Positions 17,714 to 25,703 of a DNA stretch of 64,000 bases are shown piece after piece. Numbering within the stretch: the first letter of the stretch is position 1; each line of letters starts with the position of its first letter. The notes under the pieces were generated by a model. It was not told the origin of the DNA. It made no database searches and saw nothing but the letters and a program-made list of their open reading frames with translations. Made by a program: the position numbers and the translations under genes. The stretch is from assembly GCF_900094805.1 (NCBI RefSeq), contig NZ_FMAT01000001.1, positions 1,002,196-1,066,195 on the forward strand. Direction: 5' to 3'. The stretch comes from Arthrobacter sp. NIO-1057. Its GTDB lineage: Bacteria; Actinomycetota; Actinomycetes; Actinomycetales; Micrococcaceae.

Positions 17714-17792
17714 GTAAAAAGATTACCTTGTTCCACACGAACTCACGAAGTCACCGCGCCACAGAGAAACCTGCAACACGGCTCTTCGCTCA

Positions 17793-18410
17793 TTAATTAG
17801 CAGCCCGCAGCCCCAAAGGAAGTCGCGGCAGTGACATAGTTTTGGCCGGACGATTGGCCGGATTGCGGTGAGCCAGAGCATCACGCAACATGGCACGACC
17901 ACGGTGAATTCTTGAACGTACCGTTCCAAGCTTCACATCAAGGATTCTAGAGACTTCTTCATAAGAGAAGCCTTCCATATCGCACAAGACGATAGCGGCA
18001 CGGAATTCTGGAGACAGCGCCCGCAATGCCTCTTGCACATCGATATCCAGATTGTTGAATTCGAAATAACGTTCAGGAGTTATCACATTGCCGGGCAAGC
18101 GGTCTTCGGCACCGTCAGCGAAACCATCAAAGCGAATTTTGCTCTTGCGACGAGCCTGATCCAGGAAGATGTTGGTGGTGATGCGGTGCAACCAACCACC
18201 CATTGTCCCGGGGGTGTAGCTGTCCAAGGCTTTGAAGGCGCGAACGAATGCTTCTTGGGAGAGGTCCTCCGCGTCTTGGCGGTTGCCAGTTAAACGGTAA
18301 GCCAGTCGGAAGACCTGTTCGCCGTGTTCTTGGACCATCTGGTCCCACGAAGGCGTAGTGGTTTCCGGAGCCGCAACGGCAGAAACTGATTCACTTGGTG
18401 CATTGTTCAC
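17793..18410 (-). CDS. sigE: ECF RNA polymerase sigma factor SigE
   Basis: A 205-residue ECF sigma factor with region 2 (FRLAYRLTGNRQDAEDLSQEAFVRAF split across residues about 34-60) and region 4 (LSPEFRAAIVLCDMEGFSYEE, then VRSRIHRGRAMLRDAL). It matches the SigE group. In mycobacteria this factor controls envelope stress genes and is held by the zinc anti-sigma factor RseA; no such gene is present here between sigE and tatB. It starts with GTG at 18410 and is divergent from the O-methyltransferase gene. Confidence 0.9.
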   Translation of the reverse strand: MNNAPSESVSAVAAPETTTPSWDQMVQEHGEQVFRLAYRLTGNRQDAEDLSQEAFVRAFKALDSYTPGTMGGWLHRITTNIFLDQARRKSKIRFDGFADGAEDRLPGNVITPERYFEFNNLDIDVQEALRALSPEFRAAIVLCDMEGFSYEEVSRILDVKLGTVRSRIHRGRAMLRDALAHRNPANRPAKTMSLPRLPLGLRAAN

Positions 18411-18550
18411 TCTTCAAGTATGAGTTGGGAAGCTGAGCTGAAGCTAAGAATCCCCTACGGGGGAACTATCAAGTTGAACAACATCGCTTCCTACGCTGGG
18501 TACGATTGGTAATGCCCGCCGACCAACAACGTAATTGAGGATCACCACCC

Positions 18551-19216
18551 ATGCCATCGATGAATCCAGAACTCTTCGCGAGCTGGACCTACTCTCAGAA
18601 CCACATCAGCGAGCCTGAGCATGTTGCCCAAGCCCGCGAACGTGCGGAAGATCTGGGCGTACGGTGCATCGACCCGGCAGGACGGTCCATGCTGCAGCTG
18701 CTCTGTACCCTGCGCCGTCCCCGCAATGCGGTAGAGATTGGTTCTGGTGTCGGTGTCGCCTCGCTGGCCATGCTTGAAGCTGTCGGGCCATCATTGACCT
18801 TGACTGCTATTGAGTCCGACTTGGAACACGCGAATGCGATGCGGCAGGGCTTACGTGAATCAAATATCCCCTCGGCCCGGGCAAGGATTATCAACGAACG
18901 CGCCGAAAATGTTCTTTCACGTCTGGCCGACCACGCTTATGATCTCGTGTTGATTGACGCCGGTGCCGAACTGTTACTTGAGTATGTTGCTGAGGCCAAG
19001 CGTATTGTCGGGGTTGGTGGCGTCATTATCTTGAACAACGCTTTCGACGAGCACCGCTTGGCCAAACCTGCGGTGCGTAGGATATCGACAGTGATGGCCC
19101 GAGATGCGTTGCGAATGCTACGCGAAGATCCACGACTACAGACACACCTGTTCCCCACCGAACAAGGATTGTTCGTGGCCACGGTGCTGCCGCCGGTGGC
19201 ACAAAAAGCAAGGTAG
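18551..19216 (+). CDS. SAM-dependent O-methyltransferase
   Basis: A 221-residue class I methyltransferase of the catechol-O-methyltransferase-like family (methyltransferase_3), equivalent in position to Rv1220c. The SAM-binding motif VEIGSGVGVASLAML is at about residues 57-71, and the acidic residue ending strand 2 is in TAIESD. LVLIDAG and LNNAFDE follow where metal-binding Asp/Asn lie in the family. ATG at 18551 follows GAGGATCACC. Its terminator has been split by an IS3 element. Confidence 0.88.
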   Translation: MPSMNPELFASWTYSQNHISEPEHVAQARERAEDLGVRCIDPAGRSMLQLLCTLRRPRNAVEIGSGVGVASLAMLEAVGPSLTLTAIESDLEHANAMRQGLRESNIPSARARIINERAENVLSRLADHAYDLVLIDAGAELLLEYVAEAKRIVGVGGVIILNNAFDEHRLAKPAVRRISTVMARDALRMLREDPRLQTHLFPTEQGLFVATVLPPVAQKAR

Positions 19217-19298
19217 TAAACAAAAGGACCGACAAGTTATTGAACTGCTCCCCAAAAGTTGGACTGAGAAATCAGAACTACTTCTGGGGAGCATTTTC

Positions 19299-19781
19299 AT
19301 GCGAACACGCAGCACATTAACCGAGGTCCAACGAGAACGACTCGTTGATCTCTTTGAAGCCGGCATGGGAGCGGCAGTTGCTGCCAGCGAACTGAACGTT
19401 CGTTACTACGCCACGGAGAAGCTTTACGCTCGGTGGCGATTACATGGCAGGCTTTGTCTTATGGAAAAGCCAACCAAAACGCAGTATTCCTTCGAAACCA
19501 AGAAGGAAGTCGTTGACCGGTACCTCGCCGGTGAAACTGGTATGGATCTCGCGGCCGAGTTTCATTTGAGTTCAAAGGGATTGGTGCAGACTTGGGCGCG
19601 AACATGGCGTCAAGGTGGGGACGAAGCGCTCATGCCCAAGCCCAAAGAGCGGCCTAAAGACGCCGCTGAGACTGAACCTTTGAGCGAAGAAGAGAAGCTT
19701 CGTCGGGAGAACAAGAGACTGCTCGCCGAGGTAGCCTACTTGAAAAAATTGCGGGACTTGAGGGCTCAGGGGCATCGCTAA
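19299..19781 (+). CDS. IS3-family transposase OrfA
   Basis: A 160-residue DNA-binding subunit. It has two helix-turn-helix regions (QRERLVDLFEAGMGAAVAAS, and KKEVVDRYLAGETGMDLAAEF) and a C-terminal leucine-zipper-like helix (EEEKLRRENKRLLAEVAYLKKL split around 135-155). The ATG at 19299 is inside the IS; a longer upstream frame would cross the IS boundary. A run of six A's at 19743-19748 near the orfA/orfB overlap fits a programmed -1 frameshift. Confidence 0.87.
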   Translation: MRTRSTLTEVQRERLVDLFEAGMGAAVAASELNVRYYATEKLYARWRLHGRLCLMEKPTKTQYSFETKKEVVDRYLAGETGMDLAAEFHLSSKGLVQTWARTWRQGGDEALMPKPKERPKDAAETEPLSEEEKLRRENKRLLAEVAYLKKLRDLRAQGHR

Positions 19782-20632
19782 AAACCAAGGCGATTGTCAC
19801 TCTCAAGTCAGAGCACGACCTCACAGACCTGCTTGCCGCGGCAGGATTGGCCAGGTCAACCTATTACTACCACTTGAAACTGATGGACCAGGCGGATCCG
19901 TATGCGGAACTCAAAGCAGCCATCACCACCTCGTTTGAGAACAGTAAGCGACGCTACGGGTATAGAAGGGTTCACATGGATCTTCGCGCTGAAGGCTGGA
20001 ATGTTAGTAGGAAGCTGGTCCGTAAGCTCATGCGGATCCTCGGATTCCAATCCAAAGCACGCCCGAAGCGACGTTACAACTCATATCAGGGTGAGCAGAG
20101 CAAGATCGCTGAAAACCTGCTGCAACGACAGTTTGACGTGGAAGCACCGGACACTGTTTACGTCAGTGACGTGACGGAGTTTCGGGTTGATCAGAGAAAA
20201 CTGTATCTGTCACCGATTATGGATCTGTTTGACCACAGCATCCTGAGCTACACGATCGCCTCGTCACCGACCACGGCGTTCACCAACGAAAGCTTGGCAC
20301 TGGCTTGAGGTTCCCGGGACTTCAACAAGAAACTGTTGGTCCACACGGATCAAGGTTTCCAGTATCAGCATCAATCGTGGAAACGATTGTTGGAGGAGCA
20401 TGGCGCGGTGCAGTCCATGTCTCGTAAGGGCAATTGTTTCGACAACTCGGTCATGGAGAACTTCTTTGGACATCTCAAGTCAGAGATGTTTCATGGAGAG
20501 CATTTCGCGGATTTTGCGGAGCTCAAGGTGGAGATTGAAGCGTATATCGATTGGTATAACAGCAGTCGTCGTCAGGAACGACTGAAGGGTATGACTCCGA
20601 TGGAATATCGGTGTCATACCCTTGCAGCCTGA
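19742..20632 (+). pseudogene. IS3-family transposase OrfB, interrupted by a stop codon
   Basis: The -1 frame relative to orfA is open from about 19742 and encodes a DDE integrase: LAAAGLARSTYYYHL, then YVSDVTEF (first D), HTDQGFQYQ (second D), NSVMENFFGHLKSE (E), and the C-terminal WYNSSRRQERLKGMTPMEY. A TGA at 20306-20308 lies between the first and second catalytic Asp, where relatives continue (SLALA-R-type). The remainder stays in frame, so one nonsense change explains it. Without readthrough the protein lacks two catalytic residues. Confidence 0.85.
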
Positions 20633-20717
20633 GCAGGACTATTATTTAGTGAGTCCAACTTTCGGGACCCAGTTCATTATTGTCGGTCCTTTTATCGCTG
20701 TGTTGCGACAAGCAACA

Positions 20718-20885
20718 TTAGTCGGTGACCTTCAGAAGGCAGTCGCGCAATTCGGTCGCTTCGGCGTCATTTAACTCAACGACGAGTCGTCCACCGCCGT
20801 CGATTGGCAACCTCAGGATCAGGCTGCGGCCCTCTTTAACGACTTCCATTGGCCCATCACCAGTGCGTGGCTTCATAGCAGCCAT
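20718..20885 (-). CDS. DUF3117 small protein
   Basis: A 55-residue protein beginning MAAMKPRTGDGPMEV, the hallmark of DUF3117 (related to Rv1211), with GGGRLVVEL in the middle. The start at 20885 is chosen over an upstream GTG because the family begins here and GAAGGGAA lies 7 nt upstream. It was convergent with the O-methyltransferase gene before the IS insertion. The family is widespread in actinobacteria; its function is unknown. Confidence 0.9.
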   Translation of the reverse strand: MAAMKPRTGDGPMEVVKEGRSLILRLPIDGGGRLVVELNDAEATELRDCLLKVTD

Positions 20886-21008
20886 TAAGCTGTTCCCTTC
20901 GTCTGTGGCTAACGCGCGCAACCTTAACTGCGCTGCGCACAACCGAATGCCTTGTCCATCATCTGCCCAGATTCCCGGCTGAGTTGGGACTCTTATCTTC
21001 TATTATTA

Positions 21009-21353
21009 CTAATTTTCGCTCGTGTCGCTAATCACACGCCGTGATTCAAGGTCACGAATCGTATTTTCCAGACTAGTAATTTCCGCAGCGAGCACATCCA
21101 AAACTTCATCAACCTGATCACAACGGTAACCACGCAGGCCCAACGAAAAACGCACTTTATCGATATGTTCGGCACGTGGGTTTTCGGGCAACAACACCGG
21201 TGGTAGGGATGCTTGGTGTTCCACCAGCCCAACGATTGGTTCATTCGGAGCTTCGAAATGTCGCCCAACGCCCAGCTTTTTTCGTTGGCCAGAAAGCAAT
21301 AGCGCCACTGCACCAATGAGCAGGATGGCAATCAAGATCAGCAAAAAAGGCAT
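21009..21353 (-). CDS. Small DivIVA-domain membrane protein
   Basis: A 114-residue protein with one N-terminal transmembrane helix (FLLILIAILLIGAVALLLSG) and a cytoplasmic part containing a DivIVA-like motif (KVRFSLGLRGYRCDQVDEVLDVL) followed by a short coiled coil. It corresponds to the Rv1209 position in mycobacteria. A role at the cell pole or septum is possible from the domain but unproven. It lies 8 bp after the LOG gene and is probably co-transcribed with it. Confidence 0.8.
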   Translation of the reverse strand: MPFLLILIAILLIGAVALLLSGQRKKLGVGRHFEAPNEPIVGLVEHQASLPPVLLPENPRAEHIDKVRFSLGLRGYRCDQVDEVLDVLAAEITSLENTIRDLESRRVISDTSEN

Positions 21354-21361
21354 GAATTCCC

Positions 21362-22135
21362 CTACATGGCTTCTTCTGTTTCAGGTTTCTTATCATTGGC
21401 GCCCAGCACAAAGTCCACTGCCTCGTCCGGATCATCAGTGACCATAAACAGGTTCAGGTCCTTCGGGGAGATGGCGCGTTCAGCTGCGACTGTATTGGTC
21501 AGCCAATCCACTAGACCGCCCCAATAGGACTTACCGACCAGAACAATCGGGAAGCTAGTGATCTTTTGGGTTTGCACGAGGGTCAAAGCCTCAAAAAGTT
21601 CATCGAGGGTTCCGAAGCCACCCGGGAGAACAATGAAACCTTGTGAGTACTTCACAAACATGGTCTTGCGGACAAAGAAGTACCGGAAGTTCAGTCCCTT
21701 ATTAACCGAAGCGTTCAGCCCGGTCTCGAATGGCAGCTCAATGCCTAGCCCCACCGAGATGCCGTCTTTATCGGCCGCTCCCTTGTTGGCCGCTTCCATG
21801 GCTCCAGGCCCACCACCGGTAATGGTGGTGATTCCGGCCTCTGCCAATCGCGTTCCAATGTGGTGAGCCATCCTGTAATACGGGCTCTTTGGGTCCGTAC
21901 GGGCTGAGCCGAACACAGCAATTGCCGGTCCAGTGCCGGCCAATGTTCCAAACCCGTTAACGAATTCAGATTGGATGCGCAAGACACGCCACACATCGGT
22001 GTGCGTCACGTCTTCCTGTGGGCTCTCCAATAAAAAGTGGTCGAGCTGGTCTTCGGGACGTTTGCCAGGCCAGCTGGCTTCAACGTGCCGTTGCCCCTGA
22101 CGGGCATTCTCTTCGCTCTTTCGCTGATGAACCAT
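21362..22135 (-). CDS. LOG-family protein (TIGR00730, Rossmann fold)
   Basis: A 257-residue protein with the LOG/lysine-decarboxylase-like motif PGGFGTLDE in the middle and GGGPGAMEAANKGA upstream of it. Members with proven activity cleave the N-glycosidic bond of cytokinin or other nucleoside 5'-monophosphates. The N-terminal ~50 residues are a polar extension before VWRVLRIQSEFVNGF. It resembles Rv1205. ATG at 22135. It heads the LOG/DivIVA-like pair. Confidence 0.88.
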   Translation of the reverse strand: MVHQRKSEENARQGQRHVEASWPGKRPEDQLDHFLLESPQEDVTHTDVWRVLRIQSEFVNGFGTLAGTGPAIAVFGSARTDPKSPYYRMAHHIGTRLAEAGITTITGGGPGAMEAANKGAADKDGISVGLGIELPFETGLNASVNKGLNFRYFFVRKTMFVKYSQGFIVLPGGFGTLDELFEALTLVQTQKITSFPIVLVGKSYWGGLVDWLTNTVAAERAISPKDLNLFMVTDDPDEAVDFVLGANDKKPETEEAM

Positions 22136-22195
22136 GACTTCACTCTATCGGTTATTTCTCTACGATCCCGACTGTGTCGCGCCACGCTTAAAGTG

Positions 22196-22214
22196 ACAGT
22201 TATGTAACAACTGT
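22196..22214. promoter_or_regulatory. Palindrome upstream of gluA
   Basis: A perfect 6-bp inverted repeat ACAGTT-N7-AACTGT lies 57 bp before the gluA ATG. A second imperfect repeat (GATGTCACGC ... GCGTCACATC, about 22228-22254) follows. Both look operator-like for the glu operon; the regulator is not identifiable. Confidence 0.3.
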
Positions 22215-22270
22215 GTGTGACTTGTTCGATGTCACGCGTAGTGAGCGTCACATCCAGTAATGTCTATTGC

Positions 22271-23044
22271 ATGAACAACGATCATCAGGCTCAGGCTTCT
22301 CCAGCTGGCCCCATCGTCCAACTGGCTGGGGTCAATAAGCACTACGGTGCCCTGCATGTACTCAACAACATCAACCTCGAGGTCACCAAGGGCGAGGTTG
22401 TGGTGATCTTGGGTCCATCGGGTTCAGGTAAATCAACCTTGTGCCGTGCCATCAACCGACTCGAAACTATCGACGAAGGCACCATCAAAATTGACGGCAA
22501 CACGCTTCCTTCCGAAGGAAAAGCGCTAGCCAAGTTGCGTGCCGACGTCGGCATGGTTTTCCAATCCTTCAACCTGTTTGCGCACAAATCCATTTTGGAG
22601 AATGTGACCCTAGGGCCAATCAAGGTCAAGGGTATGAAAAAGCAGGAAGCCAAGGACTTGGCGATGAAGCTTCTGGAGCGAGTGGGCGTGGCCAATCAGG
22701 CCGACAAGCTTCCAGCCCAGCTTTCCGGCGGTCAGCAGCAACGTGTTGCCATCGCCCGGGCCCTAGCCATGAAACCCAAGGTCATGCTCTTTGACGAGCC
22801 CACCAGCGCGTTGGATCCAGAAATGATCAACGAAGTGCTCGACACCATGGTGGGACTAGCCAAGGAAGGCATGACGATGCTCGTGGTCACCCACGAAATG
22901 GGTTTCGCGCGCAAAGCCGCAGACCGAGTGATCTTCATGGCCGATGGACAAATCGTTGAGCAGGCAACTCCAGAACAGTTCTTCACTAACCCGCAATCTG
23001 ACCGTGCCAAGGACTTCCTCGGCAAGCTCATTACCAACCACTGA
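22271..23044 (+). CDS. gluA: Glutamate/polar amino-acid ABC transporter ATPase
   Basis: A 257-residue ABC ATPase: Walker [10 protein letters not shown] near residue 47, Q-loop MVFQSFNLF, signature LSGGQQQR, Walker [13 protein letters not shown] and switch histidine VVTHEMGF. This set matches the PAAT amino-acid importers, GlnQ/GluA type. The ATG at 22271 matches the family start; an upstream GTG would add 18 unsupported codons. It is the first gene of gluABCD and energises uptake through GluC and GluD. Confidence 0.9.
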   Translation: MNNDHQAQASPAGPIVQLAGVNKHYGALHVLNNINLEVTKGEVVVILGPSGSGKSTLCRAINRLETIDEGTIKIDGNTLPSEGKALAKLRADVGMVFQSFNLFAHKSILENVTLGPIKVKGMKKQEAKDLAMKLLERVGVANQADKLPAQLSGGQQQRVAIARALAMKPKVMLFDEPTSALDPEMINEVLDTMVGLAKEGMTMLVVTHEMGFARKAADRVIFMADGQIVEQATPEQFFTNPQSDRAKDFLGKLITNH

Positions 23045-23075
23045 TTTCATCACCACGCATCCAACAGGAGGAATT

Positions 23076-23903
23076 ATGCGTAAGAATCGTTTTGGCACCA
23101 TCGCTGCAATGGCAGCAGTCGCCGCGCTGGCCCTGACTTCATGTGGCGGCTCGGACAGCTCCGCTGACGGAGACAAGATTCGTATTGGTATCAAGTTTGA
23201 TCAGCCAGGCTTGGGCTTCAAAGACGGGGATAACTACACCGGCTTCGATGTGGATGTAGCCAAGTACGTTGCCAATGAGTTGGGTTACTCCGAGGATAAG
23301 ATCGAGTTCGTTTCGGCACCGTCGGCTAACCGCGAGACGATGTTGCAGAACAACCAGGTCGACATGATCTTCGCTACCTACTCGATCACCGATGAGCGTA
23401 ACAAGGTCATCGACTTCGCTGGACCATACTTTGTTGCTGGTCAGGACCTGCTCGTGGCTGCGGACTCGGATATTACCGGTCCAGAAGACCTCAATGGTAA
23501 GAACCTGTGCTCGGTCACCGGCTCGACCTCGGCGCAAAAGGTTAAGGACAACTACGCTGAAGGCACCAACCTGCAGGAGCTTCCGGGCTACGCAGAGTGT
23601 GTCACCCAGATGAGTGGTGGCACCATCGACGCGGTCACCACCGATGACATCATCCTTGCTGGCCTGGCAGCTCAGCCTGCTTACAAGGGCAAGTTCAAGG
23701 TTGTTGGCAAGCCATTCACCGAAGAAAACTACGGTGTAGGTCTGCCAGACGGCACCGACAAGTGCAAGGCCATCAACGAAGCGATCACCAAGATGATCGA
23801 TTCCGGCGATTGGCAGGCAGCGTTGGACAAGAACACTGAGGGTACCGGCTACACGCCTAACTCGAAAACCAACCCACCAAAGCTGTCAGATACCTGCGCT
23901 TAA
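23076..23903 (+). CDS. gluB: Amino-acid ABC transporter substrate-binding lipoprotein
   Basis: A 275-residue solute-binding protein of family 3. The signal peptide ends in the lipobox LTSC with lipidated Cys23, so it should be anchored on the outer face of the membrane. The body has FKDGDNYTGFDVDVAKYVA and FATYSITDERNKVIDFAGPY, typical for glutamate/polar amino-acid binders. A strong AGGAGG lies 5 nt before ATG 23076. A hairpin downstream may raise its level relative to the permeases. Confidence 0.92.
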   Translation: MRKNRFGTIAAMAAVAALALTSCGGSDSSADGDKIRIGIKFDQPGLGFKDGDNYTGFDVDVAKYVANELGYSEDKIEFVSAPSANRETMLQNNQVDMIFATYSITDERNKVIDFAGPYFVAGQDLLVAADSDITGPEDLNGKNLCSVTGSTSAQKVKDNYAEGTNLQELPGYAECVTQMSGGTIDAVTTDDIILAGLAAQPAYKGKFKVVGKPFTEENYGVGLPDGTDKCKAINEAITKMIDSGDWQAALDKNTEGTGYTPNSKTNPPKLSDTCA

Positions 23904-23918
23904 CCCTTTTTCGATGCG

Positions 23919-23949
23919 GCGGGGGTCAAGCAGTGTTCTTGGCCCCCGC
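23919..23949 (+). terminator. Attenuator-like hairpin between gluB and gluC
   Basis: A 12-bp GC-rich stem (GCGGGGGTCAAG with CTTGGCCCCCGC, one G-U pair) with a 7-nt loop is followed by ATTCTTATTTT. Inside the operon it probably acts as a partial terminator or 3' stabiliser, leaving more gluB than gluCD mRNA. Confidence 0.6.
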
Positions 23950-24039
23950 GGCATTCTTATTTTCCCGATGAACTAATTTTTGTTCATCGATCCCGTAGCC
24001 GCTTGGCCCTCACCTTGGCCATCGAGACAGAGGCTTGCA

Positions 24040-24717
24040 GTGGAGAATTATTTATCCATATTCACTGAGTACGACATCCCCGGAGCATTCTGGGTCAACA
24101 TCCAACTGACGTTCTGGGCTGCCATCGGCGCGCTGGTGCTGGGCACAATTTTGGCGTTGCTTCGCATCTCCCCTGTGGCTAGCTTCCAGGCTATTGGTGC
24201 CAGTTACGTTAACCTGGTTCGAAATACCCCACTGACCATCATCATCTTGTTCGCCGTCTTGGCGCTCTATGGCCAACTTGGCTTCACCCTGGGCGGCGAT
24301 TTCCAAGCGAACTTCTTCCGCCTGTCAGTTTTGGGCCTCGCGGTGTATCACGCAGCATTTGTGTGTGAGGCCATCCGTTCAGGCGTGAACACCGTTCCGC
24401 TGGGTCAGGCTGAAGCAGCACGAGCCATCGGTTTGGGTTTCATGCCCGCGGCCCGCTTGATCATTCTTCCTCAAGCTTTCCGGGGCGCCATTGTTCCACT
24501 AGGCAATACCCTGATTGCGTTGATCAAGAATTCCACCGTTGCCGCGGTGGGTTCGGTAGCAACCGAATCTTCCTCGGTGATGAAGACAATGATTGAGTTC
24601 CGTTCCGACATTGTCATCCCTATCTTCTTGACCTTTGCTATTGGCTTCGTGATCATCGTGATTCCTGTGGGTCTCTTGACTACGTGGCTGTCTAAGAAAC
24701 TGGCGGTGGCACGATGA
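24040..24717 (+). CDS. gluC: Amino-acid ABC transporter permease (first subunit)
   Basis: A 225-residue membrane permease of the HisM/GluC type with about five transmembrane helices. The EAA loop is QAEAARAIGLGFMPAARLIILPQAF, read in two pieces around residues 140-165. The start is taken at GTG 24040 because the family begins ENYLSIF here; the upstream frame is hydrophilic and unsupported. Its stop overlaps the ATG of gluD by 4 bp. Confidence 0.9.
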   Translation: MENYLSIFTEYDIPGAFWVNIQLTFWAAIGALVLGTILALLRISPVASFQAIGASYVNLVRNTPLTIIILFAVLALYGQLGFTLGGDFQANFFRLSVLGLAVYHAAFVCEAIRSGVNTVPLGQAEAARAIGLGFMPAARLIILPQAFRGAIVPLGNTLIALIKNSTVAAVGSVATESSSVMKTMIEFRSDIVIPIFLTFAIGFVIIVIPVGLLTTWLSKKLAVAR

Positions 24718-25610
24718 GCGCTTCAATTCTTTTTGATACTCCCGGTCCCAAAGCCCGTCGCCGAATTCTGATCATCAATATCGTCGGTGCACTAATCGCC
24801 GTGGGCATTGTTGCTTGGATCTTCTTTGGCCTCGCAGCCAAGGGACAAATGCAGCCAGAGCAGTGGGATGACTTCATCCAAGCCAGCACCTGGAAGAACT
24901 ACCTTCTTCCTGGCCTGCTGAACACCGTCAAGGCGGCCATTCTAGGCATCATCGGTTCGGTGATTTTTGGTTTGGTCTTCGGTATCGGTCGATTGTCACA
25001 GAACAAACTCATCAATGGATTCTCGACGGTGATCGTGGAATTCTTCCGTGCGGTTCCAGTGCTGTTGATGATCGTGTTCTTCAACGTGTTCTTCTCCCGT
25101 TCACTAGAACTGCCCGGGGATACCGCCCTGTGGGCCGTTGTAGCTGCTTTGATCTTCTACAACGGTTCTGTCGTCGCCGAATTGGTTCGGTCAGGCGTTC
25201 ACAACTTGCCGAAGGGTCAACGAGAAGCCGGTATCGCTATCGGTCTAACGCGTGGTATGTCCCTGCGCTATATCGAGATTCCGCAGGCATTAGTTGCCAT
25301 GTTGCCGGCATTGATCGGTCAGTTTGTGGTCATCTTGAAGGACTCCGCGTTGGGTTACATCATCAGCTTCAACGAGCTGCTGTTCTTCGCTAGAACTTAC
25401 TCATCGCCTAACGGCAACGTCTTGCAGGCGCTGATTGTTACCGCAGTGATCTTCATCTTGATCAACTTCACCTTGAGCAAGATTGCAGAGCAGGTTTCTA
25501 AGCGCTTGAGCACCCGAGTCAAGAAGGCCAAGAATGCACCTGCAGTGGTTGGTACTACCGCGGCGACCTTCGCTGAGACAGGCACCAAGGATGATGCAAA
25601 AGAACAATAA
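24714..25610 (+). CDS. gluD: Amino-acid ABC transporter permease (second subunit)
   Basis: A 298-residue membrane permease pairing with GluC. One N-terminal helix (ILIINIVGALIAVGIVAWIFFGL) precedes the core transport domain, whose EAA loop is GQREAGIAIGLTRGMSLRYI. The final ~30 residues are a polar Ala/Thr-rich tail. It overlaps gluC (ATGA), showing translational coupling. A strong terminator follows. Confidence 0.9.
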   Translation: MSASILFDTPGPKARRRILIINIVGALIAVGIVAWIFFGLAAKGQMQPEQWDDFIQASTWKNYLLPGLLNTVKAAILGIIGSVIFGLVFGIGRLSQNKLINGFSTVIVEFFRAVPVLLMIVFFNVFFSRSLELPGDTALWAVVAALIFYNGSVVAELVRSGVHNLPKGQREAGIAIGLTRGMSLRYIEIPQALVAMLPALIGQFVVILKDSALGYIISFNELLFFARTYSSPNGNVLQALIVTAVIFILINFTLSKIAEQVSKRLSTRVKKAKNAPAVVGTTAATFAETGTKDDAKEQ

Positions 25611-25644
25611 TTTCATGTTCTGAACAGTGATTCATGTGAGAACA

Positions 25645-25681
25645 AAGCTGCGCTCCAAGCCCGAGGCTTGGAGCGCAGCTT
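25645..25681. terminator. Bidirectional terminator after gluD
   Basis: A perfect 17-bp stem (25645-25661 with 25665-25681, AAGCTGCGCTCCAAGCC) with a 3-nt CGA loop lies between convergent gluD and dapE. It ends with T-rich sequence on the plus strand (CGTTATTT) and TTGTTCTC on the minus strand. Confidence 0.88.
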
Positions 25682-25703
25682 CGTTATTTGGATTTCCCGC
25701 AGG

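Larger units (their letters stand above)
19241..20676 (+). mobile_element. IS3-family insertion sequence (IS150-like), 1436 bp
   Basis: The ends are imperfect 25-bp inverted repeats (19241-19265 and 20652-20676, 21 of 25 matching, starting TGAACTG and carrying AAAGTTGGACT inside). A 4-bp direct repeat TTAT flanks both sides (19237-19240, 20677-20680). It holds orfA and an overlapping orfB in the -1 frame, the standard IS3 layout. The leucine-zipper end of OrfA (YLKKLR) points to the IS150 group. OrfB carries an in-frame stop, so this copy is probably inactive. Confidence 0.92.
19222..20693. terminator. Bidirectional terminator split by an IS insertion
   Basis: The left arm (19222-19234, AAAAGGACCGACA) and right arm (20681-20693, TGTCGGTCCTTTT) are perfectly complementary over 13 bp. 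Removing the IS and one TTAT copy rebuilds a 13-bp hairpin with a 6-nt AGTTAT loop, ending in T-runs on both sides. It was evidently the terminator shared by the convergent O-methyltransferase and DUF3117 genes. The arms are now about 1.45 kb apart. Confidence 0.85.

Noticed and set aside
18451-18490. SigE-type -35 GGGAAC with a -10 ahead of the O-methyltransferase gene
   Set aside because: GGGAAC is present at 18461 but the spacing to a CGTT-like -10 is 18 nt and the -10 match is poor; not listed as a promoter.
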